Part shown: positions 24,602-31,882 of the stretch, one piece after another
How the letters are laid out: the number at the start of each line of letters is the position of its first letter
Numbering within the stretch: the stretch's first letter is position 1
Source: a virus
Reading direction: 5' to 3' (one strand)
Virus record (IMG/VR): IMGVR_UViG_3300037586_004576
Span: 1 to 53,196 of that record
DNA length: 53,196 bases
Notes under the pieces: model-generated
Told to the model about the DNA's origin: nothing
Databases searched by the model: none
What the model saw: the letters and a program-made list of their open reading frames with translations, nothing else
Translations under genes and position numbers: made by a program

Positions 24602-24722
24602 AAGCAACACTCAATCGCTCTTCCAAAAAGAGCCATATTGACATGAGACAAATTGCATAATCTCATCAATTCCTAATCCTTCAGCGACCAATGGCCCCAA
24701 CCACGAATTCACTGCTGTGATG

Positions 24723-26261
24723 CTAGATTTGGTCTTCGTAGACCCCGAATTTGTCCATAGATGCATCAACTTCTAGGGATATGTCTGGATTTTCCGTGAT
24801 GAGGTTGGCGATTAATCTGACTCGATTTTCAAACCATTGGTGCATTGGAGATGCTGCCTTATAATCGCCAGGTATATTATACTGTTCTAATTCTTCTGGC
24901 TTTTTCGCTTGTTTTTCGGCTTCTTCTTTCTCTTTACGTTCTTCTTCCCTTTTTTGGTATTCTTCTTTTTCGCGTTTTCGTTTCTCACGAAATTCTGAGC
25001 TCCAGAGCGAGCGATTCCAGAGCGATTGTTGGATATTTTTTATTTCAGTTTGGGCTGCCTCTTTATTGACAATACCCTTTCGCATCAGTGCTCCAGCACC
25101 TTGAATAGTGCCTCTTAACTTTTCTAATTGCTGATGGTTCATGCCAATTTGAGCCATGAAGTTTGGGTTCAGATCTAGCAGGTCATGTAGCCAAACCCAA
25201 AATTGATCATCAATACCGATATTTTCATTAGCATAATCCTTCTGCAAACTCGCAATTATGTCCTTAAAACTGAATTTCTTAATCATTGCCTGTAAAATAT
25301 GATTCTTGAACCCTTCAAATCCTGGGATATCATTTAAAGCACCACTAGCATCCCCCAGTATGAATCGATTCATTAAATCGGCTGGATCTTCAGAGTCTGA
25401 CTCATCAAGCATTTGTCCGATTACAACTTCTACAGGCAGGTTATCCGGAATCTTCAGGTTGTGTAGACCACTTGGTGCTCGCCGTATTCCAGCTGCCGTA
25501 GCGGACGAAACCCATTGGGCGAGATGGTCCTTATAAGCCTGCTTCATAAACTTTAGATTATACTGCCCATCCTCTGCTTGGTCAACAACACCTTGAACGG
25601 CGGTTGGACGTCCATGGACGGTTGTTCGCACCTCGACCTGACGAAGCTTTCTACCATTCGCAATATCGAATATGACGTCACTGATTATGCCTGTGTTGAA
25701 ACCCGCCGCTTTATATTGTCTATATGCCTTTATTGCTTGTGCATATTTGTCACTAGCTCCAGTCAACATACTTACTATATTATTTGGGGTTGTAGCAGCA
25801 GACCCCATCGTTTTAAGAAAATCCCTACGACGCCAATTCTCTTGAAGATTATGGCCGCTATGTTCCGCAGGCCCAGAACAGGCAGGACAGTAGGCTATGA
25901 GTAAAGTCTCTGGATATGTATGGTTTATCCCGAGTTGTTCTGCTGTTCTCCAAACAAATTCTTCTCGTTCTGCACATTTGGTGCAGTATTTTCGCTCGCA
26001 ATTTTGGCAGTAGCGTATATTCTCACGCAGCTGAGTCAAATCGTATCGATCACCGCAATTATAACATTCTTCATGATAATGATCCCCGAATTCATCAGCA
26101 TCTTCGAGACCATCGTAGTCGCTAGCCTCTAAAACAGGCTTCCAGCGGGTTCCGTCTGGATTGTATCCAAATTCCTGACCATCTTTGGTTTTGAGAAAAT
26201 ATGCACCATTCCATATATCCGGATCTTCCGTAATCAACAAAGCTATAACATTAGGATTCAC
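24723..26261 (-). CDS. Tagged zinc-domain protein with LITE leader and SDYDG element, 512 aa
   Basis: Starts (GTG) M-N-P-N-V-I-A-L-L-I-T-E-D-P-D, leader ending L-I-T-E. Residues 16-46 repeat those of the 249-aa gene, followed by SDYDGLEDADEF (47-58; DNA 26088-26123) and a zinc domain: 'CYNCGDRYD', 'YCQNCERKYCTKCAERE', 'YCPACSG'. The central 300 residues are helical, then a highly charged Glu/Lys/Arg coiled coil (about 420-460). The C-terminus contains RLIANLITENPDISLEV, a second leader-like L-I-T-E, and ends GVYEDQI. Cleavage would give three or more fragments. GAGG precedes the GTG. Confidence 0.7.
   Translation of the reverse strand: MNPNVIALLITEDPDIWNGAYFLKTKDGQEFGYNPDGTRWKPVLEASDYDGLEDADEFGDHYHEECYNCGDRYDLTQLRENIRYCQNCERKYCTKCAEREEFVWRTAEQLGINHTYPETLLIAYCPACSGPAEHSGHNLQENWRRRDFLKTMGSAATTPNNIVSMLTGASDKYAQAIKAYRQYKAAGFNTGIISDVIFDIANGRKLRQVEVRTTVHGRPTAVQGVVDQAEDGQYNLKFMKQAYKDHLAQWVSSATAAGIRRAPSGLHNLKIPDNLPVEVVIGQMLDESDSEDPADLMNRFILGDASGALNDIPGFEGFKNHILQAMIKKFSFKDIIASLQKDYANENIGIDDQFWVWLHDLLDLNPNFMAQIGMNHQQLEKLRGTIQGAGALMRKGIVNKEAAQTEIKNIQQSLWNRSLWSSEFREKRKREKEEYQKREEERKEKEEAEKQAKKPEELEQYNIPGDYKAASPMHQWFENRVRLIANLITENPDISLEVDASMDKFGVYEDQI
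26084..26216 (-). repeat. 133-bp perfect direct repeat, copy A
   Basis: Identical over 133 bp to 26742-26874 (offset 658). It encodes the segment from I-W-N-G-A-Y-F through the SDYDG element. Copy A lies 15 codons after the start of the 512-aa tagged gene. Complete identity indicates recent duplication or gene conversion. Confidence 0.97.
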
Positions 26262-26298
26262 AACAAACCCTCGTACTCATTTGTGATAGTCTTAAGTT

Positions 26299-27048
26299 TC
26301 ATACCAAGATCTTCTGTAAGGCTAGATTAAGATCACCAGCCTGAATGAGTGCCATCAGTTCAAGCTCTTCATGCTCAGCTTGCCCTATAGGGCTACCTAC
26401 AGTCTCCCTGGGCCACCTCCAAAACCGGTCTAGTGTCTCTTGACAGAACACTAAAGCTGTATTGATGAGTTCTTTCGCAAACGGTTTACATCTCTCAACC
26501 GCCTCATCAAAGGTCGCAAATATCTCTGGTTCATTCCACGGTGTAACATCTACCTCAAAAAAGTGATATTCTACACGTGGAGCACCTCCTCCTTCGTAAA
26601 AATTCATCAAATTAATAATGGCAATATTGTTTTGCGGCGGCGAATTAATATTGCCAACTCGGTCATTGCCACGTGGTGGCCATAGTTGCTTTTGAAGTTC
26701 TCGTGTGATAACAGCTTGCTTCTCGATTTGGTCTTCGTAGACCCCGAATTCATCAGCATCTTCGAGACCATCGTAGTCGCTAGCCTCTAAAACAGGCTTC
26801 CAGCGGGTTCCGTCTGGATTGTATCCAAATTCCTGACCATCTTTGGTTTTGAGAAAATATGCACCATTCCATATCTTGGCTTCAGCGAAATCATCATAAG
26901 ACATGTCCGCAAAAGCGGCTTTCTGAATTATCTCAGGGAGGTCATAGAAGTATAACTTCTGGACACGATCCCGCTTCTTGGCCTGAGATACAGGATCAAT
27001 CTCAGACTTATGAGTTAACTGTAATTCAGCTATCAGACGTAATCGCAT
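26299..27048 (-). CDS. Tagged protein with MRLRLIAE leader and SDYDG element, 249 aa
   Basis: Starts M-R-L-R-L-I-A-E, leader ending I-A-E. A short helical part is followed at residue 59 by the segment shared with the 512-aa protein (IWNGAYFLKTKDGQEF and onward) and SDYDGLEDADEF (90-101; DNA 26746-26781), then GVYEDQIEK, which matches the C-terminus of the 512-aa protein. The C-terminal half has 'VEYHFFEVDVTPWNEP' and 'FATFDEAVERCKPFAKEL'. So a shared cassette sits between two unrelated domains. It lies downstream of a glycosyltransferase with a 23-base overlap. Confidence 0.68.
   Translation of the reverse strand: MRLRLIAELQLTHKSEIDPVSQAKKRDRVQKLYFYDLPEIIQKAAFADMSYDDFAEAKIWNGAYFLKTKDGQEFGYNPDGTRWKPVLEASDYDGLEDADEFGVYEDQIEKQAVITRELQKQLWPPRGNDRVGNINSPPQNNIAIINLMNFYEGGGAPRVEYHFFEVDVTPWNEPEIFATFDEAVERCKPFAKELINTALVFCQETLDRFWRWPRETVGSPIGQAEHEELELMALIQAGDLNLALQKILV
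26742..26874 (-). repeat. 133-bp perfect direct repeat, copy B
   Basis: Second copy of the 133-bp repeat, internal to the 249-aa tagged gene. A further 26-bp identity (26725-26750 with 24726-24751) links the sequence after this copy with the 3' end of the 512-aa gene. Confidence 0.97.
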
Positions 27049-27841
27049 TAGCTCTTGTGCAGACTTGATAGAATTTCAATGCCCGTGGTCCATACAGGCT
27101 CAATTCGCCAGGACCGGCAACCGCCGAAGAAGCATGATGCCAGAACGCAGTCGACAAGACTGGCTCTCCTCCATATTTGGCTAAAAACAGAGCAATGATC
27201 CTCTCGAACATATGAGGAGTCCAAAATCCAATATCCCCAAGACGCAACCGATGAGCAATATCATATAATTTATTCCCCAACTGATCAAAAGTCGCCCGAG
27301 TGCAAGCAAACTGATGTGAATAAATCATATCCGGCTTCTCATCCATCGCAAAATCCCACAGATCACGATCATACTGTTTAATAAAGTCCCACACATGGAT
27401 CTTATTATCAAAGCAATGCCGCATAAACGGATCTTGGTCAGGAGTCACCGGGTATTCCTCAGGAATCTCCCAACCATCCCAAAACCCAATTGCGGACGAT
27501 GGGGCAGTTAGACCCACAGACCGCTTAGGGTTCTCTCGTAACCACCCATCGATCTTTTTCCAGGTCTCACCTGGGTTGAAGTGCATCTCGATATCGGAAT
27601 GAATGATCGCCACGTCATTGTCACCAATGAGGGCATCAGCGTGCTCCCAGACTGTCAGAATGACAGAGGTCTCGAATAAAGATGAGTTCCATGGGGCATA
27701 GGTTGGGAAGAAGTCATTGGACTCATAAAAGTCCACATTCTTAGGCTTGGTAGTTCCACAAGCGATGCGATAGCAATTAGCCTGCTTTGTCCGAAACGCC
27801 GACTTCTTCAGAAGATCCGCCGACTGTGGGTGGACCAACAT
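27026..27841 (-). CDS. Glycosyltransferase-like protein
   Basis: About 271 residues from ATG 27839-27841 (a GTG 15 bases upstream is possible). 'VWEHADALIGDNDVAIIHSDIEMHF' has a D-x-D/E-type element (S-D-I-E) after a hydrophobic strand, as in nucleotide-sugar transferases; later 'NKIHVWDFIKQYDRDLWDF' and 'LRLGDIGFWTPHMFERIIALFL' recall phage and bacterial polysaccharide transferases. It appears to be of the same broad type as the next gene (27947-28828). No membrane segment. The sugar donor and acceptor cannot be told from sequence. Confidence 0.6.
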   Translation of the reverse strand: MLVHPQSADLLKKSAFRTKQANCYRIACGTTKPKNVDFYESNDFFPTYAPWNSSLFETSVILTVWEHADALIGDNDVAIIHSDIEMHFNPGETWKKIDGWLRENPKRSVGLTAPSSAIGFWDGWEIPEEYPVTPDQDPFMRHCFDNKIHVWDFIKQYDRDLWDFAMDEKPDMIYSHQFACTRATFDQLGNKLYDIAHRLRLGDIGFWTPHMFERIIALFLAKYGGEPVLSTAFWHHASSAVAGPGELSLYGPRALKFYQVCTRANAITSDS

Positions 27842-27946
27842 TATGGCTTGCAACACGATGTCTTCTCGAATAACCAGGAGTGGTGGTGAGGAGATCGTCG
27901 GGATCGTAAGTGAACACGCCCAACAATTTTTCAGTGCACCTATCTA

Positions 27947-28828
27947 TCACTTCCTGGAAAACCCACTAGCAGGATCAGTCCGATCAGTAGTTTGTTCTTC
28001 ATGAATCTTCCTTATTTTGACATCACCGAGACCCATAGCCCCGATTTTGAGATTACAGCCATCTTGTGACTCCAGCTCAATAGGAATGTAGCTGGTCATC
28101 TCGTTCTCGGCCCAATGCATGTGGGTGCCGAGCATCTCAGGAAATTGGTACTTCCACTTATCATGTAGTCTTCTCAAATACGTCCAGTATCGAGAATCAC
28201 TAGTAAAACTGGCAGAATACTTGCCATAATGGATAATTGGTAGATCAGCACAATACACCCCATAGCCAGCAGCCCTAGCCTGGAGGCAGATATCCACCCC
28301 GTAGAAGTGAAACCCATTGAACAGCGGGTCGAACCGTAGACCAGTACTCTTCTTGAGGATGAAAAGACATTCATCCACACAGTGGCACTTAGTCGGTTCC
28401 TTGATCCCATTCCAGTACGGCGGCTCATCCAGGCAATCATCATTATCCCAGACAGAGCCAACTGCCACAGTATCCACCTCCTTAGCACCTCCCCACGGTC
28501 CTATATCACCACGCATAAAGTCCATAGAGATACCGGCCGACCCAACTATTGCCCAATCATCCTCTAATTGGGATATAATCTTCTTGACAGCACCAAACCA
28601 ATCATCCCCAAGGAGTTGTACGTCTTGATGGCAGATTACCAGGATGTCTGATTTCGAGGAATCTATCCCAACATTGAGGGCAAGAGAGGCTGAATATAAT
28701 CCCTCCATATTCAGCACTGGGACAAATTCTACGCCATGGTTATTCCTGCAAGCGTTTACAGAATGTAATACACACTCATCGTAAACGTCAGGTTTGGAAA
28801 TACAAGATATAATTGAAAATTCAGACAT
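27947..28828 (-). CDS. GT2-like glycosyltransferase
   Basis: 293 residues from ATG 28826-28828. The N-terminus 'FSIISCISKPDVYDECVLHSV' then 'ASLALNVGIDSSKSDILVICHQDVQLLGDDW' is the GT-A pattern in which a stretch of small residues precedes H-Q-D-V, acting as the D-x-D-like metal site. 'DECLFILKKSTGLRFDPLFNGFHFYGVDICLQA' matches the acceptor half of such enzymes, with 'HYGKYS' near the end. It resembles a group of GT2-type proteins often clustered in large phages. The plus-strand gene at 28867 diverges from it. Confidence 0.75.
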   Translation of the reverse strand: MSEFSIISCISKPDVYDECVLHSVNACRNNHGVEFVPVLNMEGLYSASLALNVGIDSSKSDILVICHQDVQLLGDDWFGAVKKIISQLEDDWAIVGSAGISMDFMRGDIGPWGGAKEVDTVAVGSVWDNDDCLDEPPYWNGIKEPTKCHCVDECLFILKKSTGLRFDPLFNGFHFYGVDICLQARAAGYGVYCADLPIIHYGKYSASFTSDSRYWTYLRRLHDKWKYQFPEMLGTHMHWAENEMTSYIPIELESQDGCNLKIGAMGLGDVKIRKIHEEQTTDRTDPASGFSRK

Positions 28829-28866
28829 CTTGGCAAAACTACCATAGACTCGAAGGAGAAACACAA

Positions 28867-29091
28867 ATGGCATTGACCAGTATCACAAATATTTCAAACC
28901 AAGTCGTTCCCATTCTATTGAACGATATTGCACTTGCGAATGCCGACGCAGGCTCTGATTTCTCCGCGACGAAATCAGAACAGTTGCAGATTCCACCCGG
29001 ATCTGAGGTGAACGTCGAATCAGATCGAGTTGATCTCGCCCAGCTGGAGCAATTGCAACGTCTCAAGCTACTTACGTTTGTGGCTTACTGA
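28867..29091 (+). CDS. Small beta-domain protein, 74 aa, paralogue-like to 3220-3474
   Basis: 74 residues from ATG 28867-28869, with GGAG 9 nt upstream. 'SITNISNQVVPILLND', then 'LQIPPGSEVNVES' and 'LAQLEQLQRLKLLTFV' give the same strand, PG turn and Q-L-x-x-L-x-x-L ending as the 84-aa protein next to the tail sheath and the N-terminal module of 31882-33837. A GCAAAACTA element (28832-28840) lies about 27 nt upstream. Its isolated plus-strand position and own promoter-like element suggest it is expressed strongly, perhaps as a small virion component. Confidence 0.6.
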   Translation: MALTSITNISNQVVPILLNDIALANADAGSDFSATKSEQLQIPPGSEVNVESDRVDLAQLEQLQRLKLLTFVAY

Positions 29092-29199
29092 ACGCTGGCA
29101 GTTCTTCCCTTCAGCATCTTCTACCGGCAATTCAATACCGGTGTGCTTGTACCAACCCTCAAGTACTGTTCAGCCATACGATCATTATCGCTGTCACAC

Positions 29200-29730
29200 C
29201 TAGCCCTGTTTTGTAATCATGTCAGGAGTGACAAGAAGTTCAGTATTGCATCCGATGAACTTCTCCATCTTATAACTAAAGATCCAACCATCAGGAAGTT
29301 CAACACCCAAATAAAACTGGCTATTAGAAGTCGGATCTGTAGCATCTAGAATAGCTTCTGGGATAAAATCATGATGTGATCCATCGTCGTAAATCTTACG
29401 CTCGATGTGTCTAACACACTCCAGAGGATACGTCAACAGAAACGCACCACGACCAGTCACATACTCAATCGGATCATATCCTGAAATAAGCTTGTGTGTG
29501 AACCAAATCAAACCCTGCTCACTCTTACGAGGACTCAGGACGTACTGGCCATCCCTCTGATCGATCTCACCCATATCTGCGTCAAATCCGCGATATAGAT
29601 CCAATTTATATGGAATAATAGTCGGAGGTTGTGTTTCCACCAACTTGGGTCTTGGTGGAGTATCACCAAATAAATCCCAGGCATCTTGTGCTCTTGGCGG
29701 ACGACTTTCAGCTATTTTGTTGAGACGCAT
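29200..29730 (-). CDS. Tagged protein with MRLNKIAE leader; possible ADP-ribosyltransferase-like fold
   Basis: Starts M-R-L-N-K-I-A-E-S, leader ending I-A-E, then a Pro-rich spacer (about 9-40). The domain begins 'YKLDLYRGFDADMGE', with 'YVLSPRKSEQGLIWFTHKL', 'EYVTGRGAFLLTYPLECVRHIE', and 'GVELPDGWIFSYKMEKFIG'. L-Y-R-G followed by a W-F-T strand and a later E-x-x-x-x-x-x-x-x-E region loosely recalls ADP-ribosyltransferases (R, S/T, E). T4 Alt is a packaged, leader-cleaved ADP-ribosyltransferase, so this would fit the tag, but the motif match is weak. No Shine-Dalgarno; CAAAAATA lies 4 nt before the ATG. Confidence 0.6.
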   Translation of the reverse strand: MRLNKIAESRPPRAQDAWDLFGDTPPRPKLVETQPPTIIPYKLDLYRGFDADMGEIDQRDGQYVLSPRKSEQGLIWFTHKLISGYDPIEYVTGRGAFLLTYPLECVRHIERKIYDDGSHHDFIPEAILDATDPTSNSQFYLGVELPDGWIFSYKMEKFIGCNTELLVTPDMITKQG

Positions 29731-29734
29731 ATTC

Positions 29735-29743
29735 TATTTTTGC
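29735..29743 (-). promoter_or_regulatory. GCAAAAATA element, 4 nt before ATG (leaderless type)
   Basis: Minus strand GCAAAAATA-GAAT-ATG before the tagged gene at 29200-29730; no Shine-Dalgarno. Confidence 0.4.
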
Positions 29744-29839
29744 ATTACTCAACGACTCTCTAGTAACGTGAACCGATCATCCAAGTTCGGCCGCAAGATG
29801 GGGAGGACATGAACATTAGTCCATAATGATCCGACACGC

Positions 29840-30502
29840 TCAAGCATAGGGGCATTCTCCAATAAAATCGTCGCGGTTAATTTCGGCATCTGGGTAATAC
29901 TTGGTAATAGCATCCTGCTCCACAGCTATCACTCGATCAAGTAATTCAGGCGTATACTTGGCCCAATATTTCGAGGAATGACCTTCCATACTTGAATCAT
30001 TAACCCAACGACAACCGCGAAACTTCTCCTCATCGAATTCAACACCCGCCAAATTCAGACATTTTACTAAATCGTCAGTTAGGTTTTCGGTGCGGACAAT
30101 GTGGTCAGTTGGGTGTATCCGGTGTTCATTGTAGTTTCGGTAGATCCAACTGACCCAACCATCTGGTTTGTACTTCAAGACGTTGTCTACAAAAGTTGGG
30201 AAGTCGTTGCTAGCACATGCCATGTCCATTGGATGCTCGCCGTGCCACCCATGCTTGACACGGAAGCACCACCTCGATTGATACCATGTTACTGGATGCC
30301 GCACTATCGTAAACACGAACTTCCCATTGAACCACGCCTCATCTTTACCGTCCTGGAGCATCTTAGCCACGTTACCGTGCTGATTCCCATATTCGATGAA
30401 TTTGATATTTGAGGCATATGCTGCTTGTTTAAACCAGGTGCCACCTGTCTTTGGAATATGGAGAAAGACCACCGCTTGATCTTCCCCGAGAATTAGGGCC
30501 AT
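29840..30502 (-). CDS. Sulfotransferase
   Basis: 220 residues. The 5'-phosphosulfate-binding motif is 'FLHIPKTGGTWFKQA' (near residue 13-27), the classical H-x-P-K-T-G-[GS]-T loop of PAPS-dependent sulfotransferases, and 'FVFTIVRHPVTWYQSRW' is the R-x-P-x-x-x-x-x-S 3'-phosphate site. It transfers sulfate from PAPS to a sugar or similar acceptor. It lies among glycosyltransferases on the same strand, so glycan sulfation is the likely role. GAGGTG precedes the ATG. At 220 residues it is near the lower end of the family. Confidence 0.88.
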   Translation of the reverse strand: MALILGEDQAVVFLHIPKTGGTWFKQAAYASNIKFIEYGNQHGNVAKMLQDGKDEAWFNGKFVFTIVRHPVTWYQSRWCFRVKHGWHGEHPMDMACASNDFPTFVDNVLKYKPDGWVSWIYRNYNEHRIHPTDHIVRTENLTDDLVKCLNLAGVEFDEEKFRGCRWVNDSSMEGHSSKYWAKYTPELLDRVIAVEQDAITKYYPDAEINRDDFIGECPYA

Positions 30503-30514
30503 CTTGTTACACCT

Positions 30515-30709
30515 CTAATACTCATGCTTGTCTCTTCCATGTTGCTCAACTAATGCTTCACACATATGTCGAGCTATGGCATCTAATGGATCTTCTCCAT
30601 TGTTGGCGGCATCGGCAAGAAGTTGAAACATTCCAATATCGTCGCCATATACCGTAGTAACTATCTTCCGCAATCTGTTCTTGAATAAGTCTTGGACGTC
30701 AATTGGCAT
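30515..30709 (-). CDS. Hypothetical protein, 64 aa
   Basis: 64-residue helical protein ('VQDLFKNRLRKIVTTVYG', 'DPLDAIARHMCEALVEQHG'). Its start overlaps the 3' end of the glycosyltransferase gene at 30699-31652 by 11 bases, and it lies 12 bp before the sulfotransferase gene. Probably co-translated; no family recognised. Confidence 0.5.
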   Translation of the reverse strand: MPIDVQDLFKNRLRKIVTTVYGDDIGMFQLLADAANNGEDPLDAIARHMCEALVEQHGRDKHEY

Positions 30710-31652
30710 CGATCATTGCCTCAGCTTCAGCAGTGAAACCTGTAGCGGCCATTAATGTACGCATTCTATGGTGATATGTCTCGCTCGCTAATACTTCACT
30801 CCGCTGTCGCTCAACAAGTTTCTTCCGTTGGACATCGTTCTTGCTCAGTTCGATACATTTCTCAGTGAATTCTTGTGAATTTCTGGCGATCACAGCAGAC
30901 GGTATCATACGACGTACTGATGGTACTGCATCATGGATCACTAGTGCACCACATAGGGCCACTTTGAACGCTCTCTCTGGGATATCAATCCCGTATTGCT
31001 GAGTATGTTTCTCGGAGATACATGGTCCGATCTTACCCTGATTCAGCAATTGGCAAGGCTGGTCAGCAGGTAAAATACCCGAACAAATTTTAGCAGGCCA
31101 ATCACCCCACCCATGAACCTTGAAATTCAAACGCCCATGTTGTAACATTGGAAGTAAGAAAGTATCGATCGTTTGGGCTTTATAAGGCCACCGGCCACCT
31201 AAGTAGACAACATCCAACGGACGATCATCAAGATCCCGCGTCATATTAAACAGAATTCGGTCACCGGCAGTGGGCATTGGCACCCAAGGGATACCCGCTT
31301 TCTTCCGCCAATGAGACCACATGATACGATCTTCTTCATGACCATACCCAAAGACTGTGTCCGGTTTCTGCTTCTTCACCCAATCAATATTTTGGGGAGT
31401 TTCCAGAATGCCTGGAATATCAACAGGACCATACGGGTTAACATGAATCGCGACTTTGGTGTTTCGTTTGGCTGGGATCGGCTGTTTATGACCTGAGCAC
31501 CCAATATAAAGCTCTGGCTGGAATTCACGCCAAGTATTCTCAGCCCCATCCCACCGTCTGACATTATGACCACGATCTCTCAACGCATTCAACCAACCAT
31601 CGGTAATATAACCGAAGGCACCACCCGGACGATGGCAAATCAGAACTTTCAT
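30699..31652 (-). CDS. Glycosyltransferase, GT-B / CgeB-like
   Basis: 317 residues. It begins MKVLICHRPGGAFGY, the first Rossmann strand with a Gly loop, and has 'QPELYIGCSGHKQPIP', 'DTVFGYGHEEDRI', 'PLDVVYLGGRWPYKA' (start of the second Rossmann domain) and 'YGIDIPERAFKVALCGALVIHD', similar to the E-R-x-F-E-x-x-[AG]-x-G-x-x donor-binding helix of GT4 and CgeB-like enzymes. It lacks a membrane segment. GGGAG lies 8 nt before the ATG. It is part of the glycan cluster. Confidence 0.78.
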   Translation of the reverse strand: MKVLICHRPGGAFGYITDGWLNALRDRGHNVRRWDGAENTWREFQPELYIGCSGHKQPIPAKRNTKVAIHVNPYGPVDIPGILETPQNIDWVKKQKPDTVFGYGHEEDRIMWSHWRKKAGIPWVPMPTAGDRILFNMTRDLDDRPLDVVYLGGRWPYKAQTIDTFLLPMLQHGRLNFKVHGWGDWPAKICSGILPADQPCQLLNQGKIGPCISEKHTQQYGIDIPERAFKVALCGALVIHDAVPSVRRMIPSAVIARNSQEFTEKCIELSKNDVQRKKLVERQRSEVLASETYHHRMRTLMAATGFTAEAEAMIDAN

Positions 31653-31654
31653 AT

Positions 31655-31882
31655 TTAGACTCCCTGATCATCAGGAATAGGAGCATCTTCAGCTCGAGCT
31701 ACCAATTCCAATTGATCTTGTCGTGCGAAAATGTTGTAATACAGACCAACATTTATCTCCAAATCGGAGCCGTTTACTTTAATAACTGTACCAGTAATCC
31801 CAAGACGACGACACCAAACAGCAGCGATGCAAGTAGCAGTAAGATTAAACTTGACAATATCTGTCGGGACTATCACAGCCAT
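31655..31882 (-). CDS. Hypothetical protein, 75 aa
   Basis: 75 residues from ATG 31880-31882, overlapping the stop of the upstream double glycosyltransferase by one base. It is beta-rich: 'VIVPTDIVKFNLTATCIAAVW', 'ITGTVIKVNGSDLEINVGLYYNIF'. Two bases separate it from the next gene, so it belongs to the same operon. No family recognised. Confidence 0.55.
   Translation of the reverse strand: MAVIVPTDIVKFNLTATCIAAVWCRRLGITGTVIKVNGSDLEINVGLYYNIFARQDQLELVARAEDAPIPDDQGV

Noticed and set aside
24617-24633. GCTCTT/AAGAGC hairpin as a terminator between convergent genes
   Set aside because: Six weak pairs and no T-run on either side, so not a convincing intrinsic terminator.
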